Positions 47,031-58,349 of a DNA stretch of 64,000 bases are shown here, in pieces. Below the pieces are notes generated by a model, which had not been told where the DNA came from, searched no databases, and was given only the letters and a program-made list of their open reading frames with translations. Source of the stretch: Macrocystis pyrifera. Its lineage: Eukaryota > Sar > Phaeophyceae > Laminariales > Laminariaceae. Where the stretch lies: assembly GCA_031763025.1 (NCBI GenBank), contig JASSKH010000036.1, forward strand, positions 3,335,001 to 3,399,000. Reading direction: 5' to 3'. Numbering within the stretch: position 1 is the stretch's first letter; each line of letters starts with the position of its first letter. A program made the translations under genes and the position numbers.

Positions 47031-49058
47031 AGTCACAGCGGCCGACCGCTTTTTAATTTTTGGTACGGACTCAGCGGCGCGGCGGAGCAAACCACACGAG
47101 AAAACCGCAACAGTACCAAGGAAAAACAAGTCAAAGGCCGACAGGAGATTCGGATTGGGCGCTGAGTGCCACGGAAGGACATTGACAAAGCAAGGTTCGC
47201 CAACACACTCTCACTAAATATACGAGGGCGTTGAAGGTTAGCGTAGGTGCCCCTTGCACTATGTGTGGGGCGGGGGGGTGGGCCGTGGTCGTGCGGCTGG
47301 TTCCATGCCCTGACAACAACCCCGTGGGTGGGGTGTTTTCGAAGTAGCTCGAGGTGAGGGGGGTGAAGGTCCCACCACAATCGCGAACTGTGTAGACGTT
47401 GCGGTTACTGCAGCAAGTGCGCACGTTGGAGAAGTGTTTAGCAACACTCCCCATGTCAGTATAATCACAAGCCGAGTGGTGCCGGGGGGGGTCGTGCTCA
47501 TAGCTTAAATGTAAGTTTGTCGACGGACCAGACGGGCACAGCCCAAACCTAGCAGGGTTGGGGTCCATCGATAGGACGGGGGGAAGTCTACACCGTTCGC
47601 GAAAGCTGTGCCGGCACAGGTCCAATATCGGACAGCAGTATCGCATAGGTATTTCGTACATATTCGATACATCGTGAATACCAGGTACGAGACATTGTGA
47701 GTGATATGGTTGCGACGTATATTCTAAAATTGGGTCAAGTGGGGACTAGCTGGGGACAGATAACACTGAATTTCGAGAGTAGATGCCCCAATGGACACTC
47801 TGGAATCACGTACAGAACTTATCGAACAAGCGCTACGGATACTTTGCGCTCCCCTCTCTTGCTTCTACGCTTCACCCCCCCCGATACAACTATGACATGA
47901 AGAACGCCAGCAAATATCGAAAAGAAGAAAATCAGCGTTGTAGAGACTCGTGTGTCCTAGCCGGAGCGCCTTCACCTACCGCAGCAGCTACACGGGACAA
48001 TCTGGATAGATCTGAACAGTAAATACCAAAACTCTGAAAAGTAAGTGACAACACTCATCGTGTTCGTGTTGGTACTCGTGTCGAACGAGAGAGTTTCAGA
48101 AGCAATTTCCTGCCTGGATTCCACGCCGACCAGTTTCGTCACCATCGTTGTCTTTTAGGGGATTGATCTTTTCGTTGTGGCGGTCCCCGAAAGAAGCGAA
48201 AGTACCATATTGCAAGACATACGACGATAAGCGGAGATCAAGTTGATGGATGTTGAAATGGCAGAGTGTGGAGGTCGTGGGCATATGTGCGGCGGTAGAA
48301 AGAGAAAATACGAAAAGAATGACAGAACAGAGGAAAAAAGGAAATAAGAATGAAAACGAAGATCGCCTCCCTTCACCTAGAGACTTTAGAAACAAGTTTG
48401 AAGCTTGTCTCACTGTCTAACATGTACCTGGTAGGTTGCGCTGTCTTCTTTCTTTGAGAGCAGAGGTGCAGAAAGATTATTCTTATCGAGGTCACTACAG
48501 AGGCAGGCCTTATTGGCGGCACGAAATATATTGCAGGCGGTGAAGAGGCGATCTTGCCAGCACCACAGGACGCGCGGATTTATTCAAGGACAGGAGGAGA
48601 GAACAAGAGGAGGCAATCAGACAGGAGCGAGAGACTGGATTGACCCCCCAAACGTTCATGCCTTTCATAGGCTTCAGTGCTTCGAATAAAACACAGCGGT
48701 GAGGTACGTACGCGTCGAGCGTCAATGACACCTATACATCGTCTCGTCCTCTGCCCGGAAGCTACCCCAGATTTCCGGCTTACATGGTTGGGCGATTTGT
48801 TTGCACCCGTCTGGAATTTGGATAGAGAAAGGACAAAGACACAATCTAGACTTCAACTATTATACACCGGCCCGTCTTCTCCCCGGAAGCGTGTCCACGT
48901 TTTGGGCTTCGAACACCATGGGTTGCCTCTCTGAGAGTGGTTCGTCAGGAAGGAGCATTACGTTCTACCATTAAATAGCAGCCTGTCATGGCGCCGAGCC
49001 CCGGATGTGGAAAAGTAGCTCTAGCTTGTCGTGTGCGCAGCATTGTTGCTGATGCTGC
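47031..49058. other. No gene recognised
   Basis: Several overlapping frames occur at 47033-47661 on minus (up to 176 codons) with Cys and Pro but no motif I know. They overlap one another in different frames, which argues against a single gene. 48096-48413 and 48510-48731 on minus are likewise unsupported. Confidence 0.45.
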
Positions 49059-49137
49059 TAATACGGGAGACCAGAACAAATAGGACCAAATACTGTTGGT
49101 AAAAATAGGTTAATATATAAGTTTTGTGTGTACCGTA
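49059..49137. mobile_element. MITE family M2, copy 3, left half
   Basis: taatacgggagaccag, taaaaataggttaatatata and gtgtgtaccgta match the left arm and centre of the copy at 18761. The right half (ggtcctatttactaaggtcc and cccgaaat) is at 55139-55165, on the far side of copia C. Confidence 0.8.
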
Positions 49138-49238
49138 TATTATGGATAATTGCGTTGTACCCTGGCAATGTAGACAGAGGCTGTGTCCTCGGTGTTACCC
49201 TAGATATGACACCGGGCTAGCGATGGCTCAGGGAGTAA
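49138..49238 (-). repeat. 3' LTR stub of copia C
   Basis: Only the last hundred bases of the LTR on the element strand remain. The reverse transcriptase/RNase H frame runs directly into it and finds its stop (TAG, complement of cta at 49200-49202) inside the LTR sequence. The other LTR has cga at that place, so the stop arose by substitution. Confidence 0.8.
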
Positions 49239-50840
49239 CCCTAGCTCCGTCAGCATGTTCATGCAGAACACGGCTTCCTTCATCGCGAGTGCCGATGCAA
49301 CCAGCTCAGCTTCCATTGTGGACATGGCTGTAAGGCTTTGAAGACCAGATTTGAAACTGATTGGAGCCCTGGCCAACGTCATGATGTAACACGACGTCGA
49401 CTTGTCGTTGTCCGGGTTATTAGCCCAGTTTGAGTCCGAGAAGGCCGTGAGCTTAAAGCCTCCCTTCTTGTACACAATTTTGAAGTCGGTGGACCCTGCC
49501 AGGTACCGCAAAATGTGCTTGGCCGCCACCATGTGCACTTTCGACGGATTTGACATAGCACGAGAAATCTGACCCGAGCTGTACATTATGTCATACCTGA
49601 GTACAGAAGCCAGGTACATGACCGTGCCTGCGATCGCTTGGTACCTCTGCTTCTCGTCGGCGTTCAGTAGGGTCTCCTCCGGCTGCTTTGTGGAGAGTTC
49701 AGGTCCGTATCCGGGAGTCAGTGTTGGCTTGCAGTTGGCGAAACCGAATCGCTCCAGCGCGGACTTGGTGTAGTCCTCCTGGTCGATTGTAAGCGTTCTT
49801 TCGGCACGGTTGCGGGTGACCTGCAGCCCAAGTACACGCGACACATCTCCCATGTCAGTCATCTTGAACCTGTCCATGAGCTGCGCCTTGATCTTCTCGA
49901 TTACTTCGATGTTGCCACCAATCACGAGTAGATCGTCCACGTACAAGGTGAGGATGACGGTGACACCCCCATGCTGGTATATGTAGACACAAGTGTCGGA
50001 CATCAGCGGGATGAAACCGATGACCTTGAGGACGGGATCAATGGTATGGAACCAGTTCCCGGGGCTCTGAGCTAACCCATAGAGGCTTTTCTCCAGCCTC
50101 ATGACCAGAGGGCCTCCATCCTTGTCCTTGGTCTGGTAGCCAGGTGCCTGAGCTACAAATACTTCCTCTTGAATGTCGGCATACAGAAAAGCAGTTTTCA
50201 CGCCCAGCCGAAATACCTCCAGATCCAGCTCCGCTGCAATTGCTAGCACCATTCGGATGCTTTGCAGACGGCAAACCGGAGCAAACGTACTGCCGCAGTC
50301 CAGGGCCGGAACCTGGTTCCAGCCTTGAGCCACAACCCGCGCTTTGTATGAGGTATCAGCTTTACGCTTCAGAACCCACCTGGAGTTGATGACTTTCTGT
50401 CCCGGAGGAACAGATGATCGCGGTACCAGCTTGTACACTCCTAGTTCGTTCAGACTGGCCATTTCTTTGTCCGCGGCAGCTCCCCAAAACTTAGCGTCTG
50501 GAAGCTTCATGGCTTCAGCATATGACTTGGGGACTCCCGGCCGCATGGTCTGTACAGCATACGCGTACTCCACGAATCTAGACATGCCGTTCTTGTGAGC
50601 TACGTCCTGGCACTCCCCCTTCGTGATGTACGCAAAGCCGAGCCGTCTCAGTTCTCTAAGTGTTCTGGCGTTAGGTTGGCTTGAGACAGATCTGGTCACG
50701 GCCGGTGTAATGGCGCGACCTCCGCGCGACGCAGAACCGCCACGTGAAGAACCACCACGCGAAGAACCACCACGCGAAGAACCTCCACGCGAAGAACCTC
50801 CACGCGAAGAACCACCAGGCGTAGCACCAGGGGCGTAGAT
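49200..50840 (-). pseudogene. Copia C reverse transcriptase and partial RNase H
   Basis: A long open frame (about 500 codons) contains KVINSRWVLKRKADTSYKAR, VVAQGWNQVPALDCGSTFAP, LYVDDLLVIGGN with the Asp-Asp pair, and RNase H motifs LTAFSDSNWANNPDNDKST and AMSTMEAELVASALAMKEAV. The motif normally written DVKTAFL reads GVKTAFL here, so the first catalytic Asp of the polymerase is missing. The last RNase H segment (the KHV..RHHFIRE-type end) is deleted and replaced by LTR sequence. The open frame begins at a GTG inside the polyprotein and is not a true start. Confidence 0.9.
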
Positions 50841-51720
50841 CCCGATGGCGAAGCGGAAGGGCTCACTCCCCCAGGCGAAGCAGGCGGGGTAGGAGCAACA
50901 GGGCTAACGCCAATATCGCGATCGGTGACATCACGGATTTGTTCCAAAAAGTCGGTCACTAACGGCTCTGCAGCGTCCAGGTTAGGAGAAGGCGAACCGA
51001 TATCTTGATTAGACGTGTATTCACGCACATCCCTTACCAAGTCGTCACTTTCGTCGTACGTGAACTTGCTGTTGTCGAAACCACCGACCTCCACGCGAGG
51101 CAGTGCAGAGGGCGTCTCAATGAAGACAACATTTCGACTCTCTCTGACACGTTTCGTCGCTGGATTGTAGACCCGGTAAGACTTGCTGTCTGTGCTATAT
51201 CCAACCAGGCGTCCTTCCCAAGCACGCGGCTCCAATTTCTTGGTGTGGGTCTCTACGTGTACAAACGACCTAGCCCCGATTACTCGAATGTTCCCGAGGT
51301 AAGCATCGTTGCCGTAGAGTGCCTTGTAGGGCGTACCGTTGCTCAACGCCGCATGTGGGACCCGGTTGCTCAGGTAGACTGCAGTCAGCATCAACTCCCC
51401 CCAGAGAAAACTCGGGAGACCCGAATCAGCAAGCAAACAGCGCACGATACCAGCAAGCGTTCGACCTGCCCGCTCGTTTGCGCCGATCTGCTGAGGGGTA
51501 TTGGTAGAAGCAAACTCCAATTTGACGCCGATGTTTAGACAGTACTGGCGGAACTCCTCACTCGTAAACTCCGTACCTTTGTCCCCTCTCAGGCGGACTA
51601 AACGCTCTCCGGACGGAATCACGACGGCCTTGTTGAACAGCACGAGGGAGTCGATGGTGTGTGTCTTGCTCTTGATGAGGTAAATCTCCTTCCACTTCGT
51701 CAGCTGATCAACAAACGGTG
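50696..51720 (-). pseudogene. Copia C integrase core and C-terminal region
   Basis: RLRGDKGTEFTSEEFRQYC carries the second catalytic Asp and TNTPQQIGANERAGRTLAGI the catalytic Glu. WGELMLTAVYLSNRVPHAAL and the GKLVGYS-like segment (WEGRLVGYSTDSKSYRVYNP) are typical of copia integrases. The frame then enters a 15-bp repeat (cgcgaagaaccacca and variants, about six units, 50746-50826). The frame used by the reverse transcriptase reads it as Gly-Gly-Ser-Ser-Arg, so a further indel lies near 50830. Confidence 0.9.
50746..50826. repeat. 15-bp minisatellite in copia C
   Basis: About six units of cgcgaagaaccaccA/T-type sequence in the linker between integrase and reverse transcriptase. Unit length is a multiple of three, so copy-number change preserves frame. 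Confidence 0.9.
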
Positions 51721-52740
51721 ACGTAGGTGTAGCCGCCCAGTGCCGGAGGGTTGATCGGTCCCATGGTGTCAACAGAGACATGTTCAAACGGCCGCTGGAC
51801 GTCATACGACGCTTGTTTCGGGTGGGGTTGCTGCTCACTCTTGCCGAATGGGCAGACGTCGCACGGCGGCAGGTCACCGTTGTACTCAACACCGCTGTGC
51901 GGCATCTTCCGAAGAACTTCCATGCTGTTGCGGTTGGCATGCCCCATGCGACGGTGCCACAGCTCAGCAGAAACCACCTTTAAGGCAGCACCGCTAGGCT
52001 TCACGGAGGTACCAGCACGGTTTTCGATCGCGACAGCGATGGAGCACATGATTTGTCCGGTCGTTGCGTCGACGCCTAGAGTCTTCATCGGCACAACGAG
52101 GTCGCTCTTTTCGAACCTCGGTTTCTCCGGGTAGAACAGTGCAGCCATCCCCTCCACCATGGCCATGGAGACGGAAAATAGGTTCGTTCCCAGCCCAGGG
52201 ACGATGATTGCACGAAAGGAGAAATCCTGGTTGTTCCCACCATCATCGGTAATGGTGCCGTTGACGGTGCCTGCAGCTACCCCGTACAGCATGTGCTTTC
52301 CAGTTGCGACGATCTGGTGGGGAACCTGAAGAGGTTCATAGTCCCGCATTGAGGCTAGCAGTCCCGGGGTCAGCTCCGGATCGACGAAGTTGAATGATGC
52401 CCCGCTGTCCACCAATAGCTCAATGTAGGTGCCGTCGGTACGAAGCCCACCTTCACCTGACAGGTCAGGAGTGCTCGCCATGAGCGCTCGAAAAACTCCA
52501 TCGGGTAGACGGTAGGTCGGTTGTGATGCCGCCTGAGCAGACGCAAGTTCCCCCGATTCAGCCCCGGATTCCGCGGTGGGAGCCCCATGAGAAAGCGTTG
52601 CCGCCGCTGGCAGGGGCACTCCCATCGCGGTGAACGAGTAGCCAAAACCGTTTTGTGTCTGCGGAGGAGGCGGAGCCACGGGTGCGCTCCCGACATGAGC
52701 GAAACCAACAGCCCCCGACTGTGGTTGAGGAAGAGCGGCG
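51708..52740 (-). pseudogene. Copia C protease and integrase N-terminus
   Basis: In the frame that continues after the gag break, ELLVDSGASFNFVDPEL is the aspartic protease active site with Asp intact. Then VPGLGTNLFSVSMAMVEG and LWHRRMGHANRNSMEVL, with CDVCPFGKSE completing the HHCC zinc domain of integrase, and FEHVSVDTMGPINPPALGGY with the first catalytic Asp. The frame stops at 51708-51710; integrase continues in another frame (FVDQLTKWKEIYLIKSK), so an indel lies near 51718. Confidence 0.9.
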
Positions 52741-52746
52741 GGGGGT

Positions 52747-53776
52747 GAGCGCTCCCGACATGAGCGAAACCAACGGCACCCGACGGTTGTGGTGGAAAAG
52801 CGGCCGGATGTGCGCTCCCGACATGAGCGAAACTGCCTTGCCCCGGAGACTGCAGCATCGCCAGGCGTGCAGTCAGCGACTGGATCTCTCGCAGAGCCTT
52901 GCACTCGTTGTCGCTGTGGCTGGTAGTCTTGTGATAGCTGCACCACTTTGGAGAGGGGCCGCCGGCCTTCTTGCCCTTGTCCTTCCACCGCGACTTTCCC
53001 GACTTCGACCGGCTCTTCTTGGCTGGCTTAGGGCAATCTCGCTGGAAGTGTCCGTACTCGTTGCAGTTGTGGCACCGGTCTTTGCTGGTCGCGGCCATTG
53101 CCGCACCACGGCCGGAGACTGCGGGCCCCGACGACTTCCTCGATTGTGCGTCGATAAAGTAATTCACAGCGGTTCGCTTTATTTCCTTGACATTTGGAAA
53201 CGGTTGCCGGTAATGCATGTCCCGCATGAAGCTGTAGTCCGACGAGTGAACGAGAGCATTTAACACTAAGTCCTCGAACGTCTCCTCCGGCGTGGTCTCA
53301 CCCATATCTTCAAGCCGAAGTTTTAAGTCGTCCATGGTTGCCAGGAAGTCGATGACGTTCTGACCGTGTCGGAGCTTGGCAGAGTGGAGTTGCTCCCTGA
53401 GGGCTCGCCGGGATTCTTTTGTGTTTCCGGCGAAGCGTTCCTTCAGGGCCGCCCAAGCCGCAGCTCCATTTCCCATTTCACCCCCAGTCTTCCCTTGAAA
53501 AGGCTTCGTGGTAATGTTAGCGGATTCAACTGTGGAGAAGTAAATGAGGGAGAACAACTGGTTGTTCCGACTTTTCCAGTTTGAAGCTGCTGTAGCAGCG
53601 TCCATCCCAGTGCCACTGGCGCACGATTCTCCTTCAAGAAACTTCAGCAGGTCCTGCGAATGAAGACCCACCGCCATTCGAAACTTTTCCGCCCATTCGC
53701 GGTAGTTCCGTTGATCTTTGCATTGACCAACGGTTTCGAGCGTCTTTTTCAACGCTGTGTAAGGCGATTCTGTCAT
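52747..53776 (-). pseudogene. Copia C gag
   Basis: The frame starts with an ATG at 53776 and encodes a capsid-like region (YREWAEKFRMAVGLHSQDLL, AWAALKERFAGNTKESRRAL, LHSAKLRHGQNVIDFLATMD, LVLNALVHSSDYSFMRDM), a zinc knuckle C-x2-C-x4-H-x4-C (CHNCNEYGHFQRDC), a basic patch, and a second Cys/His motif (WCSYHKTTSHSDNEC). It ends in a run of FAHVGSAHP repeats (units of 63-66 bp at about 52685, 52751 and 52814). The frame is lost at a C6 run near 52741-52746. This gag is otherwise well preserved, unlike that of copia B. Confidence 0.9.
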
Positions 53777-53966
53777 CGCCTCCCGATCCTTTTCCAGGGA
53801 ACGGGGCTACGCTCAAGGCGCGTAGGCTTTCCTCACACGCGTAACGCCCCGAGTACCTGAGTATCTCGACGCGCAAGGGACGGTGCAAGATCTTGTTGCT
53901 ACACGGATGTAGGCTTCTCAGGACTGCAGCCCTGGAGCTCACAACCCTTGTCCGCCGGACACTCAC

Positions 53967-54660
53967 CAGTATCCGCCCAGACTCCTATGCTCCAGGAGAC
54001 ACAGGAATAACCTACCACAGATGACTAGGCTGCGGTGTATGGCGTCGGAGGTGTCAACTCCGGCCACGTCCTGCAGTCACACGGGTCAGATGCACTGCTC
54101 AGACAGGTCGAATCCGCAACCTTACGCACGCACCACAAACCGGTACGAGAAGGTAGTCTTGGATGTAAACCCTACCTCGCGTGACGACGCACGCGCAGGA
54201 AACGTGGAGCACGTTTTTTTTTATTTGATGAGGCTGCCACAACGGATGCACTCAGCCAAGCCAGATCCTCACCCTTACACACGCTACTGAGTCGGCACCC
54301 AGCAGCTAGAAGGTATCTTGGACAGACTACACCTCGCGATACGACAAGCGCAGGTGATTTCGATAAGTCAATTACACAGACCCAGAATACCTGAACGGTA
54401 CTCTGCACATGCGAACCAACAACCCTGCACAACTCTATTCGCCGACCTGAATCAACGCCTAGAAGTTGTACCCCCGAATGCTTTACACACAGCAGTAGCG
54501 TACCGAATGTGCAGCCGAGAATCCAGGTGATCAGTCCGGATCCAACAGCAGACGGGTTGACTCAATGTAGACCTCCAGCAGAAAGCTCCCTCCAGCAGAA
54601 GAAACCTCCGCAGAGAAGATGTGTGTGTTCACTACACGCACAACTCGAGGCTCATTAACC
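53967..54660 (-). other. Copia C leader between 5' LTR and gag
   Basis: Untranslated leader. Immediately inside the LTR the plus strand reads cgaggctcattaacc, where a primer-binding site is expected. It resembles the anticodon arm of a methionine tRNA (gctcataacc) rather than a tRNA 3' end. No gene. Confidence 0.5.
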
Positions 54661-55133
54661 TTCATGGATAGTTGCGTTGTACCCTGGCAATGTAGACAGA
54701 GGCTGTGTCCTCGGTGTTACCCGAGATATGACACCGGGCTAGCAATGGCCCAGGGAGTAAGATACTCCCGTGCTGTAGAGAGAAGAAGACGTGATAACAC
54801 GTAAACACTGGCGCTTAGATGGCCAACACACACAGATGTACTCCACAGAGAATGCAAGAGTCCAGACGACGGCAGCTTCCAGAGATGGATAGGCAGCTAG
54901 GATACCATCACGATCCGGATAAAGGTCACATCAGAGAGTGAGATACTCGGACCTACGAGCAGAGACGATACGGCTGCGATACTCAGTCCTACGAGCAGGG
55001 ACGATACGGCTGCTATTCCTCCGCATAATATACCTTACAAGCCGAAACGGTACACAGACTATGATCTACGACACAAGAGCGGTGCTACTTGAACATTGAC
55101 ACAAACATGGTCATGTGCTAACTTTCCATAACA
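54661..55133 (-). repeat. 5' LTR of copia C
   Basis: Begins on the plus strand near ttcatggatagttgcg and ends at ccataaca. The first 97 bases (54665-54761) match the stub at 49142-49238 with about six differences. It contains an imperfect tandem repeat (cctacgagcag.gacgatacg, at about 54952 and 54991). Confidence 0.8.
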
Positions 55134-55165
55134 CCGTAGGTCCTATTTACTAAGGTCCCCCGAAA
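55134..55165. mobile_element. MITE family M2, copy 3, right half
   Basis: Completes the inverted-repeat element begun at 49059. The five bases CCGTA occur at both junctions (49133-49137 and 55134-55138), as expected for the target duplication of an LTR retrotransposon. Confidence 0.8.
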
Positions 55166-55169
55166 TAGA

Positions 55170-56225
55170 CACTATCGAAGCAATACGTTTGTGGGCTTTC
55201 GATGAATACCTGGACAAAACAAGTTATCAAAGCTCCTCCTGCAGCAGCTACTCCTGCTGCAGTTGCCGGCCTTAGGTATTATCGAAATTCTTCGGGGTGT
55301 GGGCGTTAGGTCATTGCCTGGGCGAAACAAGTATCAACGAAAAACTCTGCACCCCTTCCTCATCTTAGAAACTGCACCATTAATACTACAGTAGTACTTC
55401 GTATACAGTTTTCTACCGTCGTGATGAACTGCATATGAGGCACTCGTTTCGGGGATGACGAGCAAACGGAAGGCTGCGGCTGGTATCCCGCACCCGATGC
55501 AGAGTAGACACCTTGGTCGATTTGAAGCAAAGGTCGCTGTGATGGTGATTGCAGTGTCCCGTTAACTATAAGCCCCGGCCGATTCGTGATGATTGTGGTG
55601 GGTTCGCGGAGAGTTAAAGAAGATGAGAGGGGAAAAGGAAAAGGAACGCTTCTGGAAACTAAATGCGTTCTGACGTTTTTGCACGCACGGAGAGCTCGAA
55701 GGCTCACGCTGCCGATCCAACCACAGGCGACGCCAAAAGGAGTTGAAACTTCGTGAGGGAAATAATATGAAGAGATGGTCAACAGAGTAAGTGTTTGCAT
55801 CGCTGGGAATAACCAGAGCCAATATTCGAAACCCAATAATAAAAATTCGACGGGGTGCCACTACTAGTGAACTGAGCTTGTAACGAACGCACGAACACAC
55901 GTTAGGAACATCGGTGTAGAGGATAGCTTGTCCCTTTCAAAGATTGGCCGTGATCATTGGCCTGCCGAATCGTTGATCTGTGACAAAATTCGTCGGCATA
56001 TAGCGAGTGTGGGCACTACCCACCTTTTAGCAAATGCTCAGTAGCATACGGTATTACTTACTGTTAATAGAGCTGCATATGTATTGTGTATATTGTAGTG
56101 ACGAACACGTCATGTTCGAGTTCCGTGGCATGCCTGCCACCTTGCTGAAGAGAGAAAAAAGGGTTTCAGCGGGATCTTTGTATCGCAGATCTCTATATTT
56201 CTATACTGCAGGCACACACGTATGA
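55170..56225. other. No gene recognised
   Basis: Contains ctcctgctgcagcagctact-type palindromic words near 55233-55262. Minus frames at 55360-55900 have no known domain. Confidence 0.45.
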
Positions 56226-56229
56226 GCCA

Positions 56230-58275
56230 TATCATTATCTTCATGGGCTCCAGAAATATCTAACGTGCATGAGCCATCATATTGTGATAACGGGCTCCCG
56301 ACACCATACACGAGCGTGTCAATACCGTCACGGATCCGCTTACATGAGTGTATCACCATCGTCGCGGACTGCCCCAAGGCGGACCAGCCATTCGGTTAAC
56401 GTGCATCCGGGGACACATCACGCAGAGCAATTTTCTCCGCCATACACTATTAGTCCCTACTCTCCGTACATCAGTATCGACCACCGCAGTATCACCAACA
56501 GCCCCCCCAATCGGTGCGAGATATGACAGGTCCCGAACAAGTCGTCATCATTTTCCAGGGACCGGTCCCAAACATCTTATCCCGAATTTCTGGCTTAAAC
56601 GGCATATCCCAAATCCCACTACAAACAACTGCCAAGGTAAAACGGTTAATCTCAATACCAAAGAGTTCAACATCGACACCAGTATAAATATCCCAAAAAT
56701 AGCGAGACAGTAGCAACGGGAAGGAAAAACCCCAACTAAAGAGGGTGTGCTGGTAAAAACTTCTCAAAGAAATTAATGACACCGTCTTCACACAAAAATC
56801 GCACTGCCCGATATCACCGCCCCCCCTGATATATAACACGTCGCTTGCAAATATTAATTTCGACGAATTTCTCGATCCCACAGCTGTTGTTCTATATTTT
56901 ATATATACACTTCGTAGTCTATGGGAGAAGAATAACAGCGCATCGCTGGTGGAAAACCCCTATTAGTAGAATCGAATTTATAGAGCATAAAATCGAATGG
57001 TCGAAACCCCCGTGCCAAATCTTCCGCACGGGAGTTTGCAAAAGACAACAAGGTCTCGAACAATTTATCACAAATTTCCGGCTAAAACGGTATATCCCAA
57101 ATCCCACTATAAACAACTGCCAAGGTAAAACGGTTAATCCCAACACCAAAGAGTCCAATATCAATACCAGCATAAATATCCCAAATAAAGCGAGACAGTA
57201 ACGACGAGAGGAAAAAAACCCAACAAACGAAGGTATGCTGGTAAAAACTTCTCAAAGAAATTGATGGAACCGTCTGCACATAAAAACCGCACCGCCCGAT
57301 AACACCGCCCCCCCTGATATATCGATATATCACACGCCGCTTGCTGAGATGAGTTTCGACGATTTTCTCGATCCCACAGCTGTTGTTTTATAATTTATAA
57401 ATATACTTCGAAGTTTACGGGGGAAGAATAACAGCGCATCGCCGGTAGAAAACCACTAGAATTGAATTGTGGAGTATAAAGTCGAATTGTCGAAACCTCC
57501 GTGCCAAACGATAACAAACTACTGCGTCTGAATTTAGTATTACAATGGATACTAGAAATCGGCTCCCCTGTACTCTGTGCGATAAACCAATAATCAAAGT
57601 GTACGACACGATTCATCAAGGCCATCGGCATACTCTATTAGCATGTCAATCTTACTCGAAGCATGGACATCTCCCAACATATGTTCCAATTCCCTAAACT
57701 CGTCCCCATTCCTGCCAACCAAATACCCCCAAAACACCTAGAACAACAACTAGTTGAACGAAAGCGCCACGAGTTCGTCGCAAAGTTACGGTGAACACGA
57801 AATACTTCCGCGTGCAACAGCAGTAGCAGAAACCTTTGCGTTCAGTTGGTAGTCGTTCCAGTGTTGGACGTATCTACCCGGACTGAGATTTGCCGTCCCA
57901 GCCAATCCGTCTCTCAACACGGTCAGATTCCTAATTCAAAACCTCCAACAACGAGATGGTTCACCCGGAATCAGGTAGCCACAAGTCACCCAAAATAGTT
58001 CCTACGAGTATGCGTTAAACGCGGCTGCTTCCTGTGCCGTGGCTGCCTCACCCCGGTCTCTGGCATCGCCGCGGCTAGGATCGCTGTATCACGAACCTCC
58101 AGACTACTCCTCCAGGCACACATACATGAGCCGTACCATTGTCATCACTTGCTCTAGGCTTCCTACACGCGTGAGTCGTATCAGCATCATCACGGACTCC
58201 ATGTATCAAAAGACGTCACCCAGAACAATAAAGTCAGTACCTCCGTACACCAGTATCGACCACAGCAGTAAACAA
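56230..58275 (-). mobile_element. LTR-bounded remnant related to copia A, coding region deleted
   Basis: The left LTR-like end (about 56230-56498) and right LTR-like end (about 58095-58275) share, in order, a catgagcc word, a tgtatcac-rich middle and ccgtacatcagtatcgacca followed by cagta..caacag. The left one is followed by a C-rich stretch (complement GGGGGGGC, a purine tract), as in copia A. The interior aligns with copia A's 3' region (acgattcatcaaggccatcg, caatccctaaa-like and gcaaagttacggtgaa words), but pol is gone apart from a trace near 57780. It is therefore an internally deleted derivative. Confidence 0.75.
56580..57500. repeat. Tandem duplication of about 488 bp within the LTR remnant
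   Basis: The segment beginning catatcccaaatcccactac at 56603 recurs at about 57091 (tatatcccaaatcccactat), and similarity continues through caactgccaaggtaaaacgg, aacttctcaaagaaattgat, tcccacagctgttgt and gaagaataacagcgcatcgc. Divergence of roughly ten per cent shows that the duplication is old. Confidence 0.85.
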
Positions 58276-58349
58276 CACACATGCAAGGAATACGCACAAG
58301 TGCAAGGCCCGACAGACTCAAACACGCAGTCTATCTCCCAGTTGGTGTC

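Larger units (their letters stand above)
49138..55133 (-). mobile_element. Ty1/copia LTR retrotransposon C, defective
   Basis: 5996 bp between 5-bp CCGTA target duplications. The termini read TATTATGG on the left and CCATAACA on the right, an imperfect TG...CA-type pair in which the left TG has become TA. Reading leftward: 5' LTR (about 54661-55133), untranslated leader, gag, protease, integrase, reverse transcriptase, part of RNase H, then only about 100 bp of 3' LTR. A deletion has removed the end of pol and most of the 3' LTR. Three frame changes and a substituted catalytic residue add to the damage. Confidence 0.9.

Noticed and set aside
47033-47661. Cys-rich minus gene of up to 176 codons
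   Set aside because: Three overlapping frames, none with a start or motif that stands out; left as unrecognised sequence.
50623-50838. Plus frame with Pro-Arg-Glu-Glu-Pro repeats
   Set aside because: Reverse reading of the 15-bp minisatellite in copia C.
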